Below, piece after piece: positions 1-6,158 of a DNA stretch of 6,669 nucleotides (positions are counted from its first letter, which is position 1; each line of letters begins with the position of its first letter). Under the pieces are notes generated by a model that saw only the letters and a program-made list of their open reading frames with translations, was not told the DNA's origin and ran no database searches. Source of the stretch: Methylococcaceae bacterium (GTDB taxonomy: Bacteria > Pseudomonadota > Gammaproteobacteria > Methylococcales > Methylomonadaceae). The DNA lies in assembly GCA_947506075.1 (NCBI GenBank), contig CANNNN010000141.1, positions 1-6,669 on the forward strand. The letters are read 5' to 3'. A program made the position numbers and the translations under genes.

Positions 1-1543
1 CTAATTTTAATTCCAGCCAGCGTCCGCAAGCCAGAATCAGGGAAAAAATTCCCATGCTGGTGTGGCCGACCTGGATAAGAAAGGCACTTTTGGCTTGAAA
101 GCCAACATGTGAATGAGTTAGCAGCATTAAGCCGCCAAAAGCGGCCAGCAAGGGAAAAACAAAAGGCAGCTTGCTGTTTGGGTTCTTGGTTATTCTGGCG
201 GTAAGTTCAAATAAGCCCAGAACGAATACCAATAAGGTCGCAATTCTATGTTGTAATATTTCACCATTACCGAAGGTGCTTTCCCAGAAGCCTAGCGGAC
301 CCAGGGGCCAGGATTCTGCATCACTTCGGAAAAATAGAAAAACACCCAGCCCAACAAAACCCAGGGGCCAATATTTAAAGTGCTTAAAACCTGGGTATTT
401 TACATAAGACAGCATCGCAAAGAAACTCATCACCGTAAGAAAGATGCCGGCGATGTTATGGTTATAGTTTGACCATTCGGTTGCTGCCATCGATGGCACT
501 TGGCCGACAATGGCTACGCGTCCGGCTTCGCCAGCAATCAAATCGGTATGCGTAGGGGAATTGGTGTTAGGTATTTGCGGATTAAAGGTGTTTAAAACTT
601 CTTGCCAGCTCGCTGTAAGACTTGAAATATCAACTGCCGGTGGCTGAGAAGCAAGGCTCGCTGCGGTGAATAACAAGGTAATCAGGACAAAGGTTTCTGC
701 CTCGATATAATAAGGGATGCGGTTGGTCAATGCATGTTGATTGCCGGTAAGCCCATATTCAATGATTGCGGACTTATTCAACCAGGCAAAGCCCAGCGCG
801 ATAGCCAGTAAAATAACTTTTACCATTAATAAATTGCCGTAACCAGTGCCGAACAGGCCGTTCCAGGTATCGATGTACTGTAGGGCAATAGGCAAGCCGG
901 AGGCAAGTATCATTCCGACAGAGATCAGGCCAAAGATTGAGAATTTTTTTAGCAGTGCAGGCCATACTTCAGCTGGAATCTGTTTGTTGTTATGTAACAG
1001 CCAGAGGTTGACCAGCTGAAAAACACCGCCGACCCAGGCGGCTGCGGCCAGTTGATGTATGACGGTCAGCGACATTAATAGAGCTTTACTGTCAAACCGT
1101 CCCGCGCCATGCACCAGCCAGGCACCGGAAATAATCATCGGCAAGGCTACGATGCCTGCCGTTATCCAGTGTTGTTTGGAATAAGGATTATGCCGCAGAT
1201 AATAATAGCCGTATCCGGCCAGCAGTAACGTCAGAACGGTACGCACCAGGCCGCCTATAAATTGCGTGGTGTCCGCGAATTCGGGAAATGGATTGCGCTC
1301 AAGCACGGCGGTCATTAACCAGATTTTAAGAATGATTTTGAAAAGTTGTGCTGCAGCTAGCCAAAAACCGCCTTTATAAAGCAGAGCGATGGTTTTTTGC
1401 AGTAATATTGTCGTGTAGTCATTGTTAGGATGCCACGGACGTAAAACAAAAAGTCCCCAAAACAGGCTGCCGATTGTTAATGAATAACAAATCAGATCAA
1501 ACCCGCCAATCAGAGAATCGAGAAAATCAGCTATGCCTGCCAT
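1..1543 (-). CDS. copD: CopD-family copper resistance/transport membrane protein, C-terminus cut by window edge
   Basis: Seen: an uninterrupted frame of 514 codons running off the window at position 1. It is strongly hydrophobic, with about 13 likely membrane segments. Residues ~155-300 look like the CopD domain: H163 in IHQLAAAAWVGG, then TGYGNLLMVKVILLAIAL at ~233-250. A soluble loop at ~301-357 separates this from a second membrane module with spaced histidines (H362 in NHNIAG, H432 in QHRIAT, H477/H479 in THSH, H494 in VGHTSMG) and the motif WPLGPLGFWES at ~412-422. Known: CopD/PcoD proteins sit in the inner membrane and are thought to move copper from periplasmic CopC into the cell; many are only ~300 residues, so this is the long, two-module form. 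Start: the ATG has TAGGA (1550-1554) 6 nt upstream, overlapping the copC stop codon, so translation is probably coupled to copC. Inferred: a few dozen residues are missing beyond the edge. The family call is firm; the direction and substrate of transport are not. Confidence 0.88.
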   Translation of the reverse strand, partial: MAGIADFLDSLIGGFDLICYSLTIGSLFWGLFVLRPWHPNNDYTTILLQKTIALLYKGGFWLAAAQLFKIILKIWLMTAVLERNPFPEFADTTQFIGGLVRTVLTLLLAGYGYYYLRHNPYSKQHWITAGIVALPMIISGAWLVHGAGRFDSKALLMSLTVIHQLAAAAWVGGVFQLVNLWLLHNNKQIPAEVWPALLKKFSIFGLISVGMILASGLPIALQYIDTWNGLFGTGYGNLLMVKVILLAIALGFAWLNKSAIIEYGLTGNQHALTNRIPYYIEAETFVLITLLFTAASLASQPPAVDISSLTASWQEVLNTFNPQIPNTNSPTHTDLIAGEAGRVAIVGQVPSMAATEWSNYNHNIAGIFLTVMSFFAMLSYVKYPGFKHFKYWPLGFVGLGVFLFFRSDAESWPLGPLGFWESTFGNGEILQHRIATLLVFVLGLFELTARITKNPNSKLPFVFPLLAAFGGLMLLTHSHVGFQAKSAFLIQVGHTSMGIFSLILACGRWLELKL

Positions 1544-1551
1544 TGAGTGTC

Positions 1552-1908
1552 CTATTTTGAAACGGAAAAATGAATAACGTCTTCTGTTAAATGACCGTCT
1601 GCAGCGAAGACCTTGAATCTGAGTGCATAATCACCGGTTTCCAAAGGCGGAATAGTAATAATAATTTGGCCTTGTTTTGAGCCGTTAACCGCTGTTAATA
1701 ATTGATGTTTATCGCCTTTGCTGACCAGAAATATTTGCGACAGCCCCAGTTCTATCTGCGAATTAAACATCAGTTCGACATTGGCCTGATTATTGACATG
1801 AATCGGCGTGATTTTTAACGAATAATCGGTAATCACCGCATGGGCATTAGCGCTCTGTATTTGGCATAATGCTAAAGTTAATAAAAATATTGGAATGATT
1901 TTTTTCAT
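1552..1908 (-). CDS. copC: CopC-type periplasmic copper-binding protein
   Basis: Seen: 118 residues with a clear Sec signal peptide (MKK, hydrophobic core IIPIFLLTLALC, ending SANA). Cleavage before H23 would leave histidine as residue 1 of the mature protein. D104 and H106 in the AADGH motif near the C-terminus complete the usual CopC Cu(II) ligand set (mature H1, D82, H84). The mature chain has one Met, so the Met-rich Cu(I) site of Pseudomonas CopC is absent. Known: CopC is a small beta-sandwich that binds Cu(II) tightly in the periplasm, usually paired with CopD. Start: an in-frame start codon at 1968 would add 20 residues, but those bases lie largely in the 1929-1980 palindrome and would bury the signal peptide, so I chose the ATG at 1908. 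Its ribosome site is weak (GGAA at 1913-1916). copD follows after 8 nt. An alternative would be another CopC/YobA-like domain protein, with the same general role. Confidence 0.88.
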   Translation of the reverse strand: MKKIIPIFLLTLALCQIQSANAHAVITDYSLKITPIHVNNQANVELMFNSQIELGLSQIFLVSKGDKHQLLTAVNGSKQGQIIITIPPLETGDYALRFKVFAADGHLTEDVIHFSVSK

Positions 1909-1928
1909 TGTTTTCCAGGTAACTCTCG

Positions 1929-1980
1929 GTAGGGCGTGCCGTGCGCGCCAGGAATCCAAGGCGCGCACGGCACGCCCTAC
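1929..1980. repeat. Perfect 21-bp inverted repeat with 10-nt loop, REP-like palindrome
   Basis: Left arm 1929-1949 begins GTAGGGCGTGCC, and right arm 1960-1980 is its exact reverse complement; the loop is AGGAATCCAA (1950-1959). It lies 20 nt beyond the hpnO stop and 20 nt before the copC start. The arms are about three-quarters G+C, against near half or less in the flanks. GTAG at the outer 5' end of both strands resembles REP sequences handled by RAYT (REP-associated tyrosine) transposases. On the minus strand no T run follows, so it is not a standard intrinsic terminator for hpnO. On the plus strand a T run (1986-1992) follows closely, but no plus-strand gene precedes it. The fold could still protect the 3' end of hpnO mRNA or lower copCD expression. 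The inverted repeat is certain; the REP identity is inferred. Confidence 0.8.
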
Positions 1981-2000
1981 TGTTATTTTTTTGCGAACGC

Positions 2001-3386
2001 CTATTTTTTGCCTTTCAAAGCATGACCGGCCAGATTCTTGCCCAGTTCCCAGATAGAGCCGGGAATTTGGTGGGTGTCGGCTATGGCTTTATCAAAAGAA
2101 TCGATGATGGTGTCGCGGTCTTTTTGCGTTAACGTTAACGGTGGCAGCAGTTTGACCACGTTCATGCCGTGCCCTGCAACCTGTGTCAGGATGTGGTGTT
2201 CTTTAAATAAAGGAATAGTGATCATCTGACAGAATAAACCTTTGTTGGCCGCTTCCAGCATCGCCCAGGCGGCTTTTAATCTCAGGCTTTTGGGCGACTG
2301 GAATTCAATCGCAATCATCATGCCTTTACCGCGAGTTTCCTTAAGAAACTCATATTTATTGGTCATCGCATTCAGGCTGTCGATAATGTCGGTACCGACT
2401 TTCAGGCTGTTTTCGACCAGCTTTTCGTCTTCCATCACATGCAATGTCGCAAGTCCTGCGGCCATCGCCATATTGTTTTTGGAAAAGGTTGAGCCATGCA
2501 CGACAGCTCTATCCATGCGGTTATAAACGCTATCCATGATGTTCTGAGTCATGGCGACGGCGCCGATAGGTACGAAGCCACCGGACAGGGCTTTGGCCAT
2601 GCAAATCATATCTGGTTTAACATTCCAGTGCTCGATAGCCCAGAATTTTCCGGTGCGTCCCAGGCCCGTTTGGACCTCATCGGCGACAAACAGGGTGCCG
2701 TATTTTTTGCATAAACGTTCGACTTCAGGCAAGTAGTTGTCATCAGGTACATTGACGCCTTTACCTTGAATAGGTTCGACGACGAAAGCTGCCACATCTT
2801 TGTTGCTTAGGGCTTTTTCCAATGCTTCAAGATTGTTGAACGGAACTGAGCTGCAACCGGGTAACAACGGACCAAAGCCTTCGCGGAAAATTTCCTCGCC
2901 GTTTAGGGATAAAGCACCCATGGTTAGTCCGTGATAACCGTGTTCGCAATAGACGATTTTTTCGCGTTTGGTGGTATAGCGGGCGAATTTGATTGCCGCT
3001 TCGACAGATTCGGTGCCGGAGTTGCAAAAGAACATTTTGGTTAGATTGTCCGGCGTGGTTTTCAGTATTTCCTGGGCCAGCAAGCCGCTAAGCACGGACA
3101 CATCCATTTGTACCAGATTCGGCAGTTCCAGTGTCAAGGTCTCGGTCAAGGCGTTGATCACGGTCGGGTGATTACGGCCGATAGCAAAGACGCCGAAACC
3201 ACTGAGTAGATCCAAATATTCTGTGCTTTCCTGGTCATAGAGATATTGGCCGACAGCTTTTTTGTAGTGGCGATCGTAACCAATGGTCTTTAATACCCTG
3301 ACCATTTGGTTGTTTAAATAGCGTTCGTGCAGATCAAATTTATCAGTACTGTGTTGAGAAAAAAGTTCGGCGATACTAAATGACAT
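2001..3386 (-). CDS. hpnO: Hopanoid biosynthesis aminotransferase HpnO (class III, PLP-dependent)
   Basis: Seen: 461 residues with the class III (ornithine/acetylornithine-type) aminotransferase pattern. CNSGTES at 121-127 is the PLP phosphate-binding loop, EHGYHG at 148-153 stacks on the cofactor, VADEVQTGLGRTG at 234-246 has the pyridine-nitrogen Asp (D236), and K265 in AKALSGG is the Schiff-base lysine. T300 in HGSTFS completes the phosphate site. Known: HpnO aminates the ribosyl-derived side chain to make aminobacteriohopanetriol, the precursor of more heavily hydroxylated amino-BHPs. The hopanoid role rests on the match to HpnO and on neighbours shc and hpnG; by motifs alone it could be another class III aminotransferase. 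Start: the ATG at 3386 has GAGGT 5 nt upstream. The in-frame TTG at 3398 overlaps that ribosome site and is unlikely. The 97-nt gap behind hpnG makes a separate or supplementary promoter possible. Confidence 0.88.
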   Translation of the reverse strand: MSFSIAELFSQHSTDKFDLHERYLNNQMVRVLKTIGYDRHYKKAVGQYLYDQESTEYLDLLSGFGVFAIGRNHPTVINALTETLTLELPNLVQMDVSVLSGLLAQEILKTTPDNLTKMFFCNSGTESVEAAIKFARYTTKREKIVYCEHGYHGLTMGALSLNGEEIFREGFGPLLPGCSSVPFNNLEALEKALSNKDVAAFVVEPIQGKGVNVPDDNYLPEVERLCKKYGTLFVADEVQTGLGRTGKFWAIEHWNVKPDMICMAKALSGGFVPIGAVAMTQNIMDSVYNRMDRAVVHGSTFSKNNMAMAAGLATLHVMEDEKLVENSLKVGTDIIDSLNAMTNKYEFLKETRGKGMMIAIEFQSPKSLRLKAAWAMLEAANKGLFCQMITIPLFKEHHILTQVAGHGMNVVKLLPPLTLTQKDRDTIIDSFDKAIADTHQIPGSIWELGKNLAGHALKGKK

Positions 3387-3391
3387 TCGAT

Positions 3392-3397
3392 ACCTCA
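3392..3397 (-). promoter_or_regulatory. Ribosome binding site that fixes the hpnO start
   Basis: TGAGGT on the minus strand, 5 nt before the ATG at 3386. The alternative TTG (3396-3398) overlaps this site, so the start choice favours the ATG. Confidence 0.7.
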
Positions 3398-3483
3398 AGG
3401 TGTGTTCTTTTGCCGTAAAAACTGGCGGGACTGTTATAAAGATTGCATTGCTATGAAAGACGTTGTGGGGCTGAAAGCAATGT

Positions 3484-4191
3484 TTAGGGTGGCGCTGGCA
3501 GATAACTTAGTTGTTTGGCGGCCAATTTTAACGTGTTTTTTGCTGCATTAAAATGCAGGCCTAGTCTTATTAGTCCAGGTATTTCTGAAGGATGTAGCGC
3601 AATAAATAATAGCAATTTAGTTAAATCAATGACCCCTTCATTATTAAGCGAATGCTGGATAGCTTTGGGCAAATTCATGTCAGCCGGATCGGCAATAGCC
3701 CTAATAGCTAAAAACGCCAGTTTGTTTTGCCTGGCTACTTTGGCTATTGCGATACTTTCCATGTCTAATGCGATCGCGCCAGTTTGTTCGTACAGGAGCT
3801 TTTTATCCGATCCGCTAGCTACGATAGATTTACTTTCAGCTAAACTGCCGGTGTGTATTTTTTGCGTGGTTGACAGCAGATTAACAGCGTAACTGTGCCA
3901 GTCAGGACAGATGCCAAGTTGCTTGCCATCCGCATCTATCAGACTCTTTGCCAGAATGAGATCGCCAGGTTTTAATGCTGGGCTAAGGGCTGCGGCGCAA
4001 CCCCAACTGATGAGTCGGGTAGCTCCCTGGGCGATTAATAATTCGGCTGCTGTCCGGGCATTACTCTCGCCTGTGCCCGAATAGGCTAGAACGATAGCGT
4101 CACTAATAAATGCCCATCCGCCTTTATCAAGTTTTTTTGAGGTCAGGGTGCTTAGCTCCTCTGGAAGTGCAACGATAATGCCGGTGATCAC
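3484..4191 (-). CDS. hpnG: Hopanoid-associated nucleoside phosphorylase-like enzyme HpnG
   Basis: Seen: 235 residues of the purine nucleoside phosphorylase/MTA-SAH nucleosidase fold. The N-terminus GIIVALPEEL (4-13) is the first strand and loop. SWGCAAAL (62-69) with KPGDLILAK (74-82) matches the family's central G-rich segment, MESIA (144-148) carries the ribose-binding Glu, and RAIADPAD (164-171) holds the Asp expected to contact the purine (D168 or D171). Known: HpnG releases adenine from adenosylhopane (the HpnH product), giving a ribosyl or phosphoribosyl hopane for later steps; it acts in the cytoplasm or at the inner membrane face. Start: GTG, sharing the four bases GTGA with the shc stop. 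Starting later would remove the conserved first strand. Its own ribosome site is weak (GAGCT at 4201-4205), which fits translational coupling to shc. A housekeeping MTA/SAH nucleosidase is the main alternative, made unlikely by the shc overlap and hpnO next door. Confidence 0.9.
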   Translation of the reverse strand: MITGIIVALPEELSTLTSKKLDKGGWAFISDAIVLAYSGTGESNARTAAELLIAQGATRLISWGCAAALSPALKPGDLILAKSLIDADGKQLGICPDWHSYAVNLLSTTQKIHTGSLAESKSIVASGSDKKLLYEQTGAIALDMESIAIAKVARQNKLAFLAIRAIADPADMNLPKAIQHSLNNEGVIDLTKLLLFIALHPSEIPGLIRLGLHFNAAKNTLKLAAKQLSYLPAPP

Positions 4192-6143
4192 TTGATGCTG
4201 AGCTCATTGCGGTATCTGGCCAAGGCCCAGAGCGGGAAGAACTTATCGTAACCGTGGTATTTAAGATAGAAAACCTTTGGAAAACCGGGCGCGGTAAAAC
4301 ACTCATCATTCCAGACGCCATCAGCCTGCTGATTACGTAAAATGAAATCAATGCCTGCTTTTACTTCATGGCTGTAAGCCTCGCCGGCCGCCATCAACGC
4401 AAGAACAGCCCAAGCCGTTTGGAATGAAGTGCTGAAACGATATTTGCCGCTATAGCTAAGGTCGTGATAGCTATAGTTGTCCTCACCCCAGCCGCCATCG
4501 CCGCGTTGTACACTTTTAAGCCAGGTTGCGGCTTTGGTGTACAGCGGGTCAGTCTTGGGCAGGTTGGTTTGCTCCAGTCCCAGCAATACCGACCAAGTAC
4601 CGTAGATATAGTTGGTACCCCAACGGCCAAACCAGGAGCCATCAATTTCCTGTTCGCTGCGGATATATTCGAGTGTGCGTTCCAGCGCCGGTAAATATTC
4701 TTCGTGATCCTGGGCGACCCTGGCGATCAGCATCGCGCAACGCGCGCTGACATCAGATGTAGGAGGATCTAATAAAGCACCGTGATCGGCAAACGGAATT
4801 TCATTAAGATAATAAGAGGTGTTGTCGACATCAAACGCACCGTAACCGCCATTTTTGGATTGCATGCCGACTATCCAGCGGGTGGCTCTATGTATCGATT
4901 CTTCCAGATCCGGCAAGTTCGAATCGGCCATCGCGAAGCCGACTATTGCCGTATCGTCGACATCGGGATAATGGGGGTTTTCAAACTGGAACGCCCAACC
5001 GCCGCCTTCCAGATCAGGCTTTGAGATACGCCAGTCACCCGGTTCGTCGGATAGTTGTTTGCTTTTAAGCCAGTCGTAGGCGCGAGTCAGGCTAGTTTCG
5101 TTGCCTGATTTGTCAGACTCCTGCAAGGCCAGCGCGGCCAGCGCCGTATCCCAAACTGGTGACAAACAGGGTTGACAGTAGGCATCATGTTCATTAATGA
5201 CCAGTAATTTATCGATAGCTTTACGGGCAGTGACAACATGATGATGATCTTTAGGCAAGCCTAGCAGCAACAAGGCTTCATAAGCCGCTATCATCGCTGG
5301 AGCAATGCCACCCAGGCCGTCTTCACCGTTCAGTCGTTCAATAATCCAATCCCGGGCTTTTTCAATGGCCAGATTATGTAGTTTTTTCGGGATTAACGGG
5401 CGTGTTGTACGGCCCAGATTATCCAGGCCCAGAAAAATTTTATTTAAGACGGTTCTTTCGGGAAAATAGTGCAACTCTTTATTTGGGTGGGTGACAAATA
5501 TTTCCAATATGCTGACTTTATTGGGATTTTTAGCAGTTGCCTTTAAGGTGCAGAGTATAAATAGCGGCACCATGACGGTTCTTGACCAGTAGGAAACTTT
5601 GTCCAAATGAAACGGAAACCAGCTGGGAAATAGCATGATTTCGACTGGAATATACGGCACGCCGCGCCAAGGTATTTGTTCAAATATGGCCAGTGCAATG
5701 CGGGTGAACACATTGGCTTTTGCCGCGCCGCCCTGGCTGAGGATGTAAGTTCTTAATCGGGACATGTGCGGCGCATCAGCAGCATCGCCAGACATTTTTA
5801 ATGCATAATAGACTTTAACGCTGCAACTAAGGTCGCTAGGGCCACCGGTAAACAGAGGGTAACTGCCGTCTTCAGCTTGACGGGACCTCAGGTAATTGGC
5901 GATTTTGGCCTGTAACGGCTGATCGATTTCACCGAGGTAGTGCATCATCATGATGTATTCGGATGGAATCGTGCAGTCAGCTTCCAGTTCGAATACCCAA
6001 TAGCCGTCTTTGTCCTGCAGGCTTAATAATTTTTCCTGCGCTTTGCTAATGGCTAAATTGAGATTAAGCGCATAGTTAGCAGCCGTATTCGATGGGTTCG
6101 AATTAGTGCCTATAAGATGTTCTGAATTTGCTTCATTAAACAT
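4188..6143 (-). CDS. shc: Squalene-hopene cyclase
   Basis: Seen: 651 residues, a normal length for the family. The catalytic acid motif DVDDTA is at 394-399 (proton donor among D394/D396/D397). Several QW-type repeats are visible: KAQEKLLSLQDKDGYW (34-49), EYIRSEQEIDGSWFGRWG (492-509), WLKSVQRGDGGWGED (541-555) and DFILRNQQADGVW (599-611). Known: SHC is a monotopic inner-membrane enzyme that folds squalene and cyclises it to hopene and hopanol, the first committed hopanoid step. In DPPTSDVSAR (459-468), R468 falls where Alicyclobacillus SHC has His451 beside the catalytic Asp. There is no obvious signal peptide, as usual. Start: the ATG has TAAGGA 9 nt upstream, overlapping the stop of the squalene synthase gene 12 nt away; hpnG overlaps its own stop. 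This is the most secure call in the window. Confidence 0.97.
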   Translation of the reverse strand: MFNEANSEHLIGTNSNPSNTAANYALNLNLAISKAQEKLLSLQDKDGYWVFELEADCTIPSEYIMMMHYLGEIDQPLQAKIANYLRSRQAEDGSYPLFTGGPSDLSCSVKVYYALKMSGDAADAPHMSRLRTYILSQGGAAKANVFTRIALAIFEQIPWRGVPYIPVEIMLFPSWFPFHLDKVSYWSRTVMVPLFILCTLKATAKNPNKVSILEIFVTHPNKELHYFPERTVLNKIFLGLDNLGRTTRPLIPKKLHNLAIEKARDWIIERLNGEDGLGGIAPAMIAAYEALLLLGLPKDHHHVVTARKAIDKLLVINEHDAYCQPCLSPVWDTALAALALQESDKSGNETSLTRAYDWLKSKQLSDEPGDWRISKPDLEGGGWAFQFENPHYPDVDDTAIVGFAMADSNLPDLEESIHRATRWIVGMQSKNGGYGAFDVDNTSYYLNEIPFADHGALLDPPTSDVSARCAMLIARVAQDHEEYLPALERTLEYIRSEQEIDGSWFGRWGTNYIYGTWSVLLGLEQTNLPKTDPLYTKAATWLKSVQRGDGGWGEDNYSYHDLSYSGKYRFSTSFQTAWAVLALMAAGEAYSHEVKAGIDFILRNQQADGVWNDECFTAPGFPKVFYLKYHGYDKFFPLWALARYRNELSIK

Positions 6144-6152
6144 AAGATTGCG

Positions 6153-6158
6153 TCCTTA
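6153..6158 (-). promoter_or_regulatory. Ribosome binding site of shc
   Basis: TAAGGA, 9 nt before the shc ATG. Its TAA is the stop codon of the upstream squalene synthase-type gene, so a ribosome finishing that gene sits directly on the shc start region, favouring coupled translation. Confidence 0.65.

Noticed and set aside
171..407. Plus-strand open frame of 78 codons and similar short plus-strand frames across the window
   Set aside because: Each lies opposite a well-supported minus-strand gene, has no recognisable domain, and is best explained as a shadow frame.
1909..1968. A 20-residue N-terminal extension of the CopC protein from a start codon at 1968
   Set aside because: Much of the extension is encoded by the GC-rich palindrome and would place a long Arg-rich stretch before a complete signal peptide; the ATG at 1908 gives a normal secreted protein.
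2127..2140. 14-bp perfect palindrome CGTTAACGTTAACG, a possible operator
   Set aside because: It lies deep inside hpnO and is explained by the codons for the repeated Leu-Thr-Leu-Thr near the C-terminus.
3446..3482. 7-bp inverted repeat (CATTGCT/AGCAATG) just after the hpnG stop, a possible terminator
   Set aside because: The stem is short and AT-leaning with a 23-nt loop, and no T run follows on the minus strand.
3399..3483. Possible hpnO promoter with a TATAAC -10-like box
   Set aside because: No acceptable -35 box stands at the right distance; one weak hexamer is not enough to call a promoter.
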